A stretch of 21,891 bases of DNA from Verrucomicrobiales bacterium (GTDB lineage Bacteria; Verrucomicrobiota; Verrucomicrobiia; Verrucomicrobiales; DEV007), in contig JAKISY010000076.1 of assembly GCA_021648365.1 (NCBI GenBank), forward strand, positions 1-21,891. The letters run 5' to 3'. Made by a program: the position numbers and the translations under genes. Under the pieces are notes generated by a model, which did not search any database, had not been told where the DNA came from, and was given only the letters and a program-made list of their open reading frames with translations. Shown here in pieces: positions 6,946 through 14,906 of the stretch; position 1 is the stretch's first letter; the number at the start of each line of letters is the position of its first letter.

Positions 6946-9311
6946 ATCGCTTTGAGTTCGTTAAGAGCTTCATCGATCAGCACTTTGCCGTCGAAAGAAA
7001 TTTGTAAATTGCGGTGAGCATCGGTGGTTCGACCTATCTCAGCCACCGCAGCGCCTAACATCGATTCCAGCAAGGCAGGCACATCAGCCGCTGCCACTTC
7101 CACCAGCAAACGTCCCGGCGTTTCGGCGAACAAACAAGCCGTCACGCTGGCATCTTCGCCCGTCACCATTTTTTCAAGCTGAACCTCCACACCCGCTTTA
7201 CCCGAAAATCCCATCTCAGCCAAAGCCACCGCCAAGCCACCTTCCCCGATGTCGTGCGCAGCCAAGATCCAGCCATTTTTCACAGCTTCATGATAAGCAC
7301 GATACAATTCCAAATGCTCGTCGCAATGCGTCACTGGTAAAGGCGCGCGATCACCCAGTTCTTTTTGGCGACCATAGACACTGCCACCCATCGCGTCACC
7401 CGTAGCGCCGATCACACAGAGCACACTGTCCGCATGGCGAATCGAAGCACCCGTGACGTGTTTTTTGTCATCCACCACCCCGATACCACTGATCAAAGCC
7501 GTCACTGGAATCGATACCGGACCTTCGTCAGTTTCAAAATAGTTGTAAAAAGAATCCTTACCCGAAATGAAAGGTGCCGAGTAAGCATCCGCAGCACCCG
7601 CCATGCCTTTCACACACTCCACCAATTCGCCCAACTCCTTGGGATCTTCAGGATTGCCGACACAGAAGTTATCCAACAGCGCGATCTTATCCGGATTAGA
7701 TCCTGCCGCCACCAACTGACGGAAACACTCATCCACACAAGCCGCACCCATCGCGAAAGGATCATACTTACCCCATTCCGGAAGCAAAGCCTGGCTCATC
7801 GCCATCAAGCGCTCACTACCGTCGATATTCATCACCGCAGCATCTTGAGGAGCATCACCCGCCGCACCCGCGAGCGGTTTGAGCAAAGTATTGCCCTGCA
7901 CCTCATGATCATATTCACGGATCACCGGCTCACGCGAGACGATCGCAAAATCACCCAACAGAGCTTTCAAATCCGCAGCCGGATCCATACACTCGATGTC
8001 GCGCGAAGACGCCGTGCCACTTGGGCTGGTGTAAGTCGATTGCAAATGGCGTGTCGGCGCGTCGTGCAGCGGACGGCAATCCAGCTCACAAACCAACTCA
8101 CCGTGATGCCACACCTTCAAAATCCCCGACCCATCCGAGTTGCCCAGCTCCGTCAACTCCGTCTCGTAAATATCCGCCAACTCTTTGAGCTCCGGCAAAT
8201 CCTCCTCTTTCACCGCCAGCACCATGCGTTCCTGACTCTCAGAAATGAAAATCTCCCAGCTCACCATACCTGGCTCCTTGAGCTTCACCTCATCGAGGAA
8301 AATCTCGCCGCCCACCTCACTGAGCATCTCCCCCGCCGCCGAAGAATAGCCACCCGCACCACAGTCGGTGATAAATTCGATCAAATTGCGATCCCGAGCT
8401 TCGAGCACAAAGTCCGCCGCTTTCTTTTCCTCAATCGGATTGCCGATCTGCACCGCCTGTAGATCCTCCTCGTGACTATCCGTCCCCAGCGCTGCCGATG
8501 AAAAAGTCGCACCATGCAAACCGTCGCGCCCCGTGCGCCCACCCACCGAAATGATCTTCAAGCCCGGCGACATCTCCTTGTCGATGTACTCACGCGGAAT
8601 CACCCCCGCCGTGCCACAATAAACCAACGGGTTATAAATGTAACTTGGATCAAACTGGATCGCTCCACCCACCGTCGGAATCCCCATCCGGTTGCCATAA
8701 TCTCGCACCCCACGCACCACCCCGCGCATCACGCCTAAAGGATGAATCACCCCATCCGCCTTGATCTCATCCGCAGCCGTATCTGGCGCACCAAAACAAA
8801 ACACGTCCAGCGAAGCAATCGGCTTCGCCCCCTTACCCGCACCCAAGATATCACGAATCACACCACCCAAGCCCGTATTCGCCCCTGCATACGGTTCGAT
8901 CGCCGACGGATGATTATGCGTTTCCACTTTCAGACAGATCGCCAGCTTATCATCCAACTCGATGAAACCCGCATTGTCATGAAAAGCCGACAATACAAAA
9001 CCCGGTTTACGAGCAAAGATCTCCTCACTCAGCTCTTTGATGTAAGTCATAAACAGTGAAGACACTACCTCACTTTTTCCGTCTTTCACGTGAGTGATCT
9101 CCGCCCCGAAAATACGATGCTTGCAGTGCTCGCTCCACGTCTGAGCGATCACCTCCAGCTCCACATCGGTTGGCTCCCGTTTCCAATCGCGGAAGATTAC
9201 TTGAACCGCCTCCATGTCCACGCGAGACAGAGAAAGCTTCATGTCCGAACTCAGCTTTTCCAGCTCAGCGCCGTTGAGTTCGGTGATAGGTATATGACAA
9301 TAAAAAGACAT
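6915..9311 (-). CDS. purL: FGAM synthase synthetase subunit
   Basis: PurL is the ATP-dependent catalytic subunit that converts FGAR and ammonia to FGAM (step 4). With the ATG at 9311 it has 798 residues. Motifs include REPTDVELEVIAQTWSEHC (about 45-63), KVETHNHPSAIEPYAGANTG (128-147), GGVIRDILGAGKGAKP, GGRTGRDGLHGATFSS, DCGAGGYSSAAGEM, GKDSFYN and AAHDIGEGGLAVALAEM. The N-terminal PITELNGAELEKLSSD resembles the linker that follows the PurS-like region in long fused PurL proteins, so this looks like such a fusion with its N-terminal part encoded separately upstream. An in-frame TTG at 9359 would overlap purS by 28 bases; the ATG, 20 bases after the purS stop, is preferred. Confidence 0.94.
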   Translation of the reverse strand: MSFYCHIPITELNGAELEKLSSDMKLSLSRVDMEAVQVIFRDWKREPTDVELEVIAQTWSEHCKHRIFGAEITHVKDGKSEVVSSLFMTYIKELSEEIFARKPGFVLSAFHDNAGFIELDDKLAICLKVETHNHPSAIEPYAGANTGLGGVIRDILGAGKGAKPIASLDVFCFGAPDTAADEIKADGVIHPLGVMRGVVRGVRDYGNRMGIPTVGGAIQFDPSYIYNPLVYCGTAGVIPREYIDKEMSPGLKIISVGGRTGRDGLHGATFSSAALGTDSHEEDLQAVQIGNPIEEKKAADFVLEARDRNLIEFITDCGAGGYSSAAGEMLSEVGGEIFLDEVKLKEPGMVSWEIFISESQERMVLAVKEEDLPELKELADIYETELTELGNSDGSGILKVWHHGELVCELDCRPLHDAPTRHLQSTYTSPSGTASSRDIECMDPAADLKALLGDFAIVSREPVIREYDHEVQGNTLLKPLAGAAGDAPQDAAVMNIDGSERLMAMSQALLPEWGKYDPFAMGAACVDECFRQLVAAGSNPDKIALLDNFCVGNPEDPKELGELVECVKGMAGAADAYSAPFISGKDSFYNYFETDEGPVSIPVTALISGIGVVDDKKHVTGASIRHADSVLCVIGATGDAMGGSVYGRQKELGDRAPLPVTHCDEHLELYRAYHEAVKNGWILAAHDIGEGGLAVALAEMGFSGKAGVEVQLEKMVTGEDASVTACLFAETPGRLLVEVAAADVPALLESMLGAAVAEIGRTTDAHRNLQISFDGKVLIDEALNELKAIWKNGLTPYY

Positions 9312-9331
9312 GCTCGTTGCTTGATAAAATT

Positions 9332-9784
9332 TTACTCCTTCCCCTCGATCACCGTCCAAGTGTGAATCGCACGATTGCAGATATCACTGACAAAACGGTC
9401 GGCAGAGATCTTGCTCTCGCCAAAAACATACACCCGATGCTCGATTTTCAAATCATTGAGCACGATCGGCGCCTCTTTGAGATTGCGATAATATGACATC
9501 ACCGCCTCCTTCTCCAAATCCAAAGCCCCAGGCTTCATGCCATAATCAATCGCAAAAAGGTAATCTGATAAAGCCGCCCCCTCCCCCTGATGCAGCTCCT
9601 GCCCCACCTCGTCCAATAAAGTCTTGCTGACAAAATCAAGCGCCGCAGCCTGATCCCCCTCATAGTCCAACGTATAACGCCGCGTCTGGCGATAGCTTAA
9701 AGCCTCATCCAAGGGTGCATACAGCAATGCCGAGCAATCGCCCGCTTCCAAATACCTATCTGTAATTTCAAATATAGCTTTCAA
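9332..9784 (-). CDS. purS: Tandem-domain PurS-like FGAM synthase subunit
   Basis: PurS bridges PurL and PurQ in the small-type FGAM synthase. Typical PurS is about 80 residues; this protein has 150 and seems to contain two PurS-like halves. The second half (about 72-147) fits best: FAIDYGMKPGALDLEKEAV, then YVFGESKISADRFVSDICN and a short ending. The first half (about 1-65) has the same beta-alpha-beta outline but is more diverged. The N-terminal domain of large fused PurL resembles a PurS dimer, so this gene may be that domain as a free protein. The start is TTG 9784, chosen because AGGAG at 9796-9800 sits 11 bases upstream; a TTG at 9792 is out of frame. It lies 20 bases after purC and 20 before purL. 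Confidence 0.75.
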   Translation of the reverse strand: MKAIFEITDRYLEAGDCSALLYAPLDEALSYRQTRRYTLDYEGDQAAALDFVSKTLLDEVGQELHQGEGAALSDYLFAIDYGMKPGALDLEKEAVMSYYRNLKEAPIVLNDLKIEHRVYVFGESKISADRFVSDICNRAIHTWTVIEGKE

Positions 9785-9795
9785 AATATCAACTG

Positions 9796-9800
9796 CTCCT
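9796..9800 (-). promoter_or_regulatory. Shine-Dalgarno AGGAG deciding the purS TTG start
   Basis: On the minus strand AGGAG lies 11 bases before the TTG at 9784. It is one of very few recognisable ribosome binding sites in the window and supports an unusual start codon. Confidence 0.6.
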
Positions 9801-9804
9801 GTGC

Positions 9805-11094
9805 TTAAACTCCATTCAGTTTAGCAAACTCATCCAGCTTGCCAAGTCCCTCGTAAAATTTGATTTCCTCCTCGCCCGCCTTTAACAAACCCACCTTGAT
9901 CTCCTCCGGCTGTTTTGCACCCAACATGTGCTGCTTGATCAAGTCCATCTTCACCACCTGAATCGCCATGAACTGCTCCGCCACATCCGGAGTCGCCGCA
10001 TAAGTCCCCGCCTCCTGCCCCGCCTTGAGCAATTCCGTAAAAGCCACCCCCTGCTGCGCCGCTCGCCCCTTGGCGTCATTGATCGCATCCGTCCAGTCAC
10101 TGTGCGCGATCAAGAAATAATCCCGCATCGACTGCTTGTTGTAATTCATCACATAACGACAGCCCTTGTGATCCACAAAACCCGTCGCCCGAAAAGAATC
10201 CGTATCAATCGTATCGACAAAAACCACATCCTCCCCATCCTTGGCGAACTCCCACTTGATATCCCACAAACACAAACCAATCTTGTCCAAAAGATGCCTC
10301 ACGAAGCACGCCCCCAACACCGCCATTTTTCCGCTTTTCACCCACATATCCCCAGCTAAGCCACTCATCACCAAGGCCTCCTGCTTGCTGACCATGCGAT
10401 CTTCTGGCTCAAATTTCGAAGTGCAGTCACTCACCGGACGTTGCAACATTTTCCACGCCTCAAGAGCTTCGTTCACTCCCAACTCCCGCTCAAAAGACTG
10501 GCGCGCCGCAGCATCCATCTTCAAATACTTGCGGTAAACCGACGAACCACTGGTGATCCCAAAACGCACGATGTATTCCAAAGGAATCACAAAACCATCT
10601 TCATGCGGAAATTTTGCGTAATCGTAAAGATGCGCCCCAAGAAACTGAATTTCCTCCGGTTTCAGAATCTGATACTTGCGCACCACATTATAAGCACTCG
10701 GATTTTCCGGTAAACCGCGATGACAAATCTCACCACTCAGCGCATCGATCATGCCCTCATGATGGGTACGCGCGCCGCGCTCACAGACATCCTCCATCGC
10801 CCCCGTCAACAGCTCATCCCGATAGACATCATCCAAATCCTCCGTCGCACGGATGCCGTCCAGCACCTCTTTCCACAGCTCAGGTTTCGCCATTTCCGAA
10901 TACAGCACATGACGAAAAACCGCCCGCGCTACATCACTGCCTGGAATCTCAAACAAAGCACCCACGTCAAAGACAGAACCTTGATTCGTAGTCTGCGTGA
11001 CCATCACCGAATCATCAGAATCGACCCCGTAGAGCTTCTGAACCGACCCTATATAGAACGGTTCTCCAAGCTCGCTAATTGGAATCGCAGTCAT
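9805..11094 (-). CDS. purC: SAICAR synthase-like protein (extended PurC)
   Basis: The protein belongs to the SAICAR synthetase family, which joins aspartate to CAIR using ATP. Family-like segments in order are YIGSVQKLY (14-22, cf. GKVKDLY), VIPLEYIVRFGITSGS (169-184, cf. the VVRNxAAGS region), FEPEDRMVSKQEAL (228-241), LCLWDIKWEFAKDGEDVVFV (274-293) with DTIDTDSFRAT after it, and NYNKQSMRDYF (317-327). At 429 residues it is much longer than the usual 240-300, with extra sequence at 60-165. The usual IDE(V/I)xTPDSSR reads VDTIDTDSFRAT, so one conserved acid is absent. An in-frame ATG at 11172 would add 26 residues; 11094 is preferred because 11126-11170 resembles an intergenic repeat (14907-14940). 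First gene of the purine operon. Confidence 0.78.
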   Translation of the reverse strand: MTAIPISELGEPFYIGSVQKLYGVDSDDSVMVTQTTNQGSVFDVGALFEIPGSDVARAVFRHVLYSEMAKPELWKEVLDGIRATEDLDDVYRDELLTGAMEDVCERGARTHHEGMIDALSGEICHRGLPENPSAYNVVRKYQILKPEEIQFLGAHLYDYAKFPHEDGFVIPLEYIVRFGITSGSSVYRKYLKMDAAARQSFERELGVNEALEAWKMLQRPVSDCTSKFEPEDRMVSKQEALVMSGLAGDMWVKSGKMAVLGACFVRHLLDKIGLCLWDIKWEFAKDGEDVVFVDTIDTDSFRATGFVDHKGCRYVMNYNKQSMRDYFLIAHSDWTDAINDAKGRAAQQGVAFTELLKAGQEAGTYAATPDVAEQFMAIQVVKMDLIKQHMLGAKQPEEIKVGLLKAGEEEIKFYEGLGKLDEFAKLNGV

Positions 11095-11228
11095 GGCGTT
11101 GTTCACAATGAAATAATTACGTTTGGTTCCGCGACAAAAGACGCTACGGTCGCAAATGTCACGTAAAAACATCGTGCATTCAAAAATATAAATTACGCCT
11201 CAAATTTTTGCCCTAAACCACTGCACAA
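11095..11228. promoter_or_regulatory. Shared divergent control region of the purine operon and pyrD
   Basis: The first purine gene (minus) and pyrD (plus) start back to back about 135 bp apart, so promoters for both must lie here or further inside. The part from 11175 to 11215 is AT-rich (for example AAAATATAAATTAC). I could not assign definite -35/-10 boxes or an operator. The 11126-11170 repeat occupies the purC-proximal half. Confidence 0.45.
11126..11170. repeat. GCTACGGTCG-type repeat upstream of purC
   Basis: On the + strand the order is TTCCGC, then a GCGAC...GTCGC inverted repeat around GCTACGGTCG, then ACGTAAAAA. The three blocks TTCCGC, GCTACGGTCG and ACGTAAAAA recur in the same order at 14907-14940, with different spacing. 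It lies in the divergent region between purC and pyrD and, if the longer purC start were used, would be coding. Confidence 0.5.
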
Positions 11229-12257
11229 ATGCCTGATTTTTATAAAATAGCACGGAAAGTTTTATTCTCACTGAAACCCGAAACCGCTCATCACCTCACC
11301 TTGAGCGGTGCCAATTTCGCTCACCGTCTCGGACTGCTCACCCTGCTAACAGGAAAGCCCCCCGCTAGTCAGCCCGTCGAAGTCATGGGACTGACCTTCC
11401 CCAACCGCATCGGACTCGCCGCCGGCATGGATAAAAGCGGACGCGCCGTCGCCGCTTTTGGTGCCCTAGGCTTCGGCCACGTCGAGATCGGCACCATCAC
11501 CCCGCGCGCCCAACCCGGCAATCCCCAACCACGCCTCTTTCGTCTACGCGAACACCAAGCCATCATCAACCGCATGGGATTCAACAACCCCGGCATGACC
11601 GCCGTGCTCGCAAATTTAGAAAAATCACGTCAAGGCTACTCAGGCATCGTCGGCATCAACCTCGGCAAAAATTTCGATACCCCCAATGAAAACGCCATCG
11701 ACGACTACCTCAGCGGCTTCCGCCAAGCCTACGCCGCCGCCGACTACATCGCCATCAATCTCTCCTCTCCCAATACCAAAGGACTGCGCGACCTGCAAGC
11801 CGCCGATACCACCCGCGGCCTGATCACCGCGCTGCAAGAGCAACGCAAAAAACTCGCCGCCAGTCATCAAGGCAAAATCGTCCCCATCGCCATCAAAATC
11901 GCCCCCGACCTCAGCGATCAGCACATCGCCGACCTCGCCCAAGTGTTCAATCAAACCCACATCGACGCCGTCATCGCCACCAATACCACCATCGACCGCC
12001 AAGCCGTCGCCGGCCATGCCCATGCCGACGAAGCCGGCGGACTCAGCGGACGCCCCGTCACCGACCGCTCCACCGAAGTCATCCGTCAGCTGCGCCAAAA
12101 TCTCACCGCCGACATCCCCATCATCGGCGTCGGAGGCATCTTCAGCGCAGAAGACGCCCAAAATAAACTCGACGCCGGCGCCACCCTCGTGCAAATTTAC
12201 ACAGGCCTCATCTACCAAGGCCCCAGCCTCATCCACGACATCCTCAAACTTAACTAA
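11229..12257 (+). CDS. pyrD: Dihydroorotate dehydrogenase, class 2
   Basis: PyrD oxidises dihydroorotate to orotate with FMN and passes electrons to membrane quinone. Length (342) and the N-terminal helical extension (1-45, FYKIARKVLFSLKPETAHHL) fit the membrane-associated class 2 type. Motifs include NRIGLAAGMDKSG (59-71), GFGHVEIGTITP, PQPRLFRL, INRMGFNNPG, the class 2 catalytic-serine motif NLSSPNTKGLR (177-187), PIAIKIAPDL, ATNTT, AGGLSGRP and IIGVGGIFSAEDA, followed by GATLVQIYTGLIYQGP for phosphate binding. The ATG at 11229 gives the normal N-terminus; no Shine-Dalgarno is seen. Codons are extremely C-rich. Its divergence from the purine operon suggests coordinated nucleotide synthesis. 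Confidence 0.96.
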   Translation: MPDFYKIARKVLFSLKPETAHHLTLSGANFAHRLGLLTLLTGKPPASQPVEVMGLTFPNRIGLAAGMDKSGRAVAAFGALGFGHVEIGTITPRAQPGNPQPRLFRLREHQAIINRMGFNNPGMTAVLANLEKSRQGYSGIVGINLGKNFDTPNENAIDDYLSGFRQAYAAADYIAINLSSPNTKGLRDLQAADTTRGLITALQEQRKKLAASHQGKIVPIAIKIAPDLSDQHIADLAQVFNQTHIDAVIATNTTIDRQAVAGHAHADEAGGLSGRPVTDRSTEVIRQLRQNLTADIPIIGVGGIFSAEDAQNKLDAGATLVQIYTGLIYQGPSLIHDILKLN

Positions 12258-12324
12258 GCCTCCCCCAAATAAATCTCAATTGCCTTCGAGTAATTATCTC
12301 CAGCTATCTCGGCTACGCCTCGGT

Positions 12325-12359
12325 TCTCAAATCTCAAATCTCAAATCCTAAATCCTAAT
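12325..12359. repeat. Heptamer array TCTCAAA running into a start codon
   Basis: Five 7-bp units are contiguous: TCTCAAA at 12325, 12332 and 12339, then TCCTAAA at 12346 and TCCTAAT at 12353. The last unit overlaps the ATG at 12358 of the DUF302 gene. The array replaces the place where a ribosome binding site would be. Related copies are at 5042-5073 and about 2822. Confidence 0.75.
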
Positions 12360-12741
12360 GACCATCAACCGCACCTCCACCAAATCTCTCGATCAAACTT
12401 GCGAGGATCTTCACACCGCCGTCAGCAAACACAAATTCGGCGTCCTGACCGTTCACGACCTAGCTCAAACCATGGCAAAAAAAGGCGTCGAATTTGACGG
12501 CGAATGCCGCATCTTCGAAGTTTGTAATCCGCATCAGGCAAAGAAGGTCCTCGAATCCAATCCGGAAATCTCCACCGCCCTGCCCTGTCGCATCTCCGTT
12601 TACACCCAAGCTGGCGAAGTCAAGCTCTCCACCATCAGCCCATCGATGATGCTCGGCATGTTCGGCGCAGACGACATCCAGGCCGTCGCCGAAGAAGTCG
12701 AAGCAACCCTCACCGCCATCATGGACGACACCGTGAGTTGA
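12358..12741 (+). CDS. DUF302 domain protein
   Basis: A 127-residue protein made of essentially one DUF302 domain. The family pattern is visible: a start like TCEDLHTAVSKHKFGVLTVHDLAQTMAKKGVEF, then CRIFEVCNPHQAKKVLESNPEISTALPCRISVYTQAGEVKLSTISP, and a C-terminal helix (AVAEEVEATLTAIM). DUF302 proteins are small alpha-beta proteins of unknown function. No signal peptide or membrane segment is seen. The gene lies 100 bp after pyrD on the same strand; the spacer carries a heptamer array that abuts the ATG, and there is no Shine-Dalgarno. The identification is good and the role is open. Confidence 0.88.
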   Translation: MTINRTSTKSLDQTCEDLHTAVSKHKFGVLTVHDLAQTMAKKGVEFDGECRIFEVCNPHQAKKVLESNPEISTALPCRISVYTQAGEVKLSTISPSMMLGMFGADDIQAVAEEVEATLTAIMDDTVS

Positions 12742-12788
12742 CGCAAAAAAGCCCCTTCCCTGAAAGCACTCCGAAGTAAGCAAAGCAG

Positions 12789-12807
12789 CATGGGCATCCT
12801 GCCCATG
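12789..12807. repeat. Perfect hairpin CATGGGCA-TCC-TGCCCATG
   Basis: An 8-bp perfect stem with a 3-base loop lies 48 bp after the DUF302 stop. No T-run follows, so an intrinsic terminator is unlikely, although it may stabilise the transcript end. It matches the style (7-8 bp stem, 3-base loop) of the hairpin at 2849-2865 and may be a dispersed palindromic repeat. Confidence 0.5.
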
Positions 12808-12942
12808 AATAGTCAGAAACGACAACCGAATCCCTGTGCAGCGATCGATCGTATCCGCATATCTTCAAACATTCTTCTTGCAGAAAATCTTCTGGCTTAG
12901 TATAAAATTCACCACACCGAGTCCATCACCTATCGAACAACC

Positions 12943-14058
12943 GTGCCCGCATCACCTGCCAGTTTGAACTCCATCAACCGCTCACACCTTGTTTATGCAA
13001 GGCTGGCACATGCGATGCTTCGATCCCTACTACAGTTACGATTCCCCCGCCTATCCCAGCCTCGTCTTCTCTTCATCTACGCTTACGACCACACAGCCAC
13101 CTTGCCAGAATTCACCACCTTCCAATTCCAGCAAACTCGATTCGGACAAACCCATATCCATGTGATCTGTGCCTACGATTCACACCGAAAGATCTGCGTC
13201 ATCGTTGTTGGCATCGCGGTTGACCGATCAAAAGCCCCTTCAAAGGCGCAACTACGACGGCACTCAAGGCTTCGTTTCTCAACCAAGCCGCAGGATGCGG
13301 TGACGGGGCTTTATTATTTCGGCTATCGTTGGTATGACTCAATTACTGGCAGGTGGCCGAGCAGGGATCCGATTGGGGAAGCGGGAGGGTATAATTTATT
13401 CGGATTTGTTAGGAATGATGGGGTGAATCGGGTGGATTATTTAGGGTTAAGTGTGACATGGATCAACAAACCTACTAAGCATTATCACAACACGGAGCCT
13501 GGGGCGAAGACGTTCACCGCGGGTTGGAAAAAATCAATAAGCGCAGGGTGGTCAACATTTGGGAAACCCAATGGAACAGTTTATGGTCAAGCTGGTGCGG
13601 AATGGGATATATCGGACGTAAAGTGTGTTTGCAAAAAGAGAGATGGCTCGAAAGTTTTTGTGATTGATAAGATCAATGTCACCTTTTGGGCTGTTGAATA
13701 CATACATAAAGGCTTGCAAAATGGTGGCAAAGTAAACGGGGTGAGCTTCGATAGCATACATGATAGAGAGCAGGAACATGTTACAGATTTTTACAATTGG
13801 GCAAACACTAGGGGCAAAGACCATGCGGATAAGTGGTTTACGAAATACCGAGCCGATAAGGGCTGGTCTAGTAAAAAATCATGTGAAGCATATGCACCTT
13901 ATAACTTAAATACGAATCTCATGCACTCGTTTCGTCTCGCAAAACTAAAATCAAATGAATACTGGGATAATTCGGGTAGACACACTCCATTTAGTGAGAC
14001 TTATGGGGAGGGCAGTGCGCCGACGCTTCCCCCTAACCCGGAACTTAAAATTTTTTAA
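12943..14058 (+). CDS. Rhs-family C-terminal fragment with variable tip
   Basis: Residues about 110-168 are the unmistakable end of an Rhs core: RFSTKPQDAVTGLYYFGYRW, YDSITGRWPSRDPIGEAGG, YNLFGFVRNDGVNRVDYLGL. In Rhs and polymorphic toxin proteins this marks the junction to a variable C-terminal domain. Here the tip is about 200 residues and I do not recognise it; a DREQEHVTDFYNW segment loosely recalls a zinc-protease HExxH with the first His replaced. Full Rhs proteins exceed 1000 residues; no YD repeats precede the core. The first 110 residues look unrelated and sit in C-rich DNA, whereas the core and tip are G- and AT-richer. The GTG start at 12943 is doubtful. The gene is a truncated relic or an orphan tip cassette. 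Confidence 0.6.
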   Translation: MPASPASLNSINRSHLVYARLAHAMLRSLLQLRFPRLSQPRLLFIYAYDHTATLPEFTTFQFQQTRFGQTHIHVICAYDSHRKICVIVVGIAVDRSKAPSKAQLRRHSRLRFSTKPQDAVTGLYYFGYRWYDSITGRWPSRDPIGEAGGYNLFGFVRNDGVNRVDYLGLSVTWINKPTKHYHNTEPGAKTFTAGWKKSISAGWSTFGKPNGTVYGQAGAEWDISDVKCVCKKRDGSKVFVIDKINVTFWAVEYIHKGLQNGGKVNGVSFDSIHDREQEHVTDFYNWANTRGKDHADKWFTKYRADKGWSSKKSCEAYAPYNLNTNLMHSFRLAKLKSNEYWDNSGRHTPFSETYGEGSAPTLPPNPELKIF

Positions 14059-14212
14059 TCTAAACATAGATGGCTATTGTGTAATTAGATATTTAAATGG
14101 CACTCAAAAATTTTAAGAAATTAATTTTCTTGTATACATAGGTTGAAATTCGTTAATATCGTTAGCAGTTAATTGCTCATTAATTTCCACACCACACCAC
14201 TCCACATCGGTC

Positions 14213-14764
14213 ATGAAAAGGCGATTCTCTTTTTTTCAAGGAACTATAATTGGGTTCTTGGGTGGCGTTATTATATGTTTCTTGATCTCGATATTAGCAA
14301 CGAACTTTTTAAAGAGATACGCCACCGATGCTATTGTGATCCAAGAAGGCGTGTCATTGATAGACTATTCCCATCGCAAGCCTTCCGTGCCGGAGACAGA
14401 GGTGGTAGAATTAAAATTCATAGGCGAAGTATCATTGGATATTTCTGGTGAAGAATACACTTTTTTAAAATTCACTTTCACAAATCTTTCCGCGAAACTG
14501 ATTACGCTTGAGCTATCAGGATGGGTAGACCCCTCCCGTATCCCAGTGGCAACCAATCTCAATTTCTATTTAAAAACTGATAGGCAGTTATGGGAATTGA
14601 TTTATATAAATGATTCTAGCGGCGAAGGTGTCTCGATCGCTCCCAAGGATAGCCGCGAGATTCTTGTTCCTGCATTCTTTGTAGAAAATGTGCGTAATGC
14701 CGAATTGGATTTAATAGTTGCCATAGATGGTTATAAATCTGAACCTTTCACCCTAGAGGATTGA
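14213..14764 (+). CDS. Small membrane-anchored protein downstream of the Rhs tip
   Basis: I do not recognise this 183-residue protein. It has a positively charged start (MKRR), one transmembrane segment at about 10-31 (TIIGFLGGVIICFLISILAT), and then a soluble domain rich in beta-strand pattern (for example VVELKFIGEVSLDISG and EYTFLKFTFTNLSAKLITLEL), probably outside the membrane. No lipobox or cysteines are seen in the domain. It lies 154 bp after the Rhs fragment on the same strand and shares its AT-rich composition, so it could be the partner or immunity protein of the Rhs tip. That is inference from position only. Start ATG 14213 has no Shine-Dalgarno. The gene is probably real: intact frame, sensible topology. 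Confidence 0.65.
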   Translation: MKRRFSFFQGTIIGFLGGVIICFLISILATNFLKRYATDAIVIQEGVSLIDYSHRKPSVPETEVVELKFIGEVSLDISGEEYTFLKFTFTNLSAKLITLELSGWVDPSRIPVATNLNFYLKTDRQLWELIYINDSSGEGVSIAPKDSREILVPAFFVENVRNAELDLIVAIDGYKSEPFTLED

Positions 14765-14906
14765 GAGAATTGTTGTAAAAGATAACTGTTGCGCACTTGT
14801 ACGCCTGTGAAGGCTATATGTTACGCACCACTTTGACATTGGGTTTTTCTCCACCATTACCGTCGTAGGATTTTGAGCAAATTTCCACTTTATCATGGGT
14901 GATTGT

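Noticed and set aside
7365..8462. Long open frame on the + strand (365 codons)
   Set aside because: It lies antisense to the conserved core of purL and its translation is arginine/histidine-rich without any recognisable domain.
11640..12236. Open frame on the minus strand inside pyrD (198 codons)
   Set aside because: Its glycine/aspartate-rich translation is a by-product of the C-rich pyrD codons on the opposite strand.
12325..12359. Telomere-like heptamer repeat
   Set aside because: Only five units, internal to the chromosome and mixed in sequence; resemblance to eukaryotic telomere repeats is superficial.
14115..14131. Terminator AAGAAA/TTTCTT after the Rhs fragment
   Set aside because: The stem is only six A/T-rich pairs with no convincing stability; no call made.
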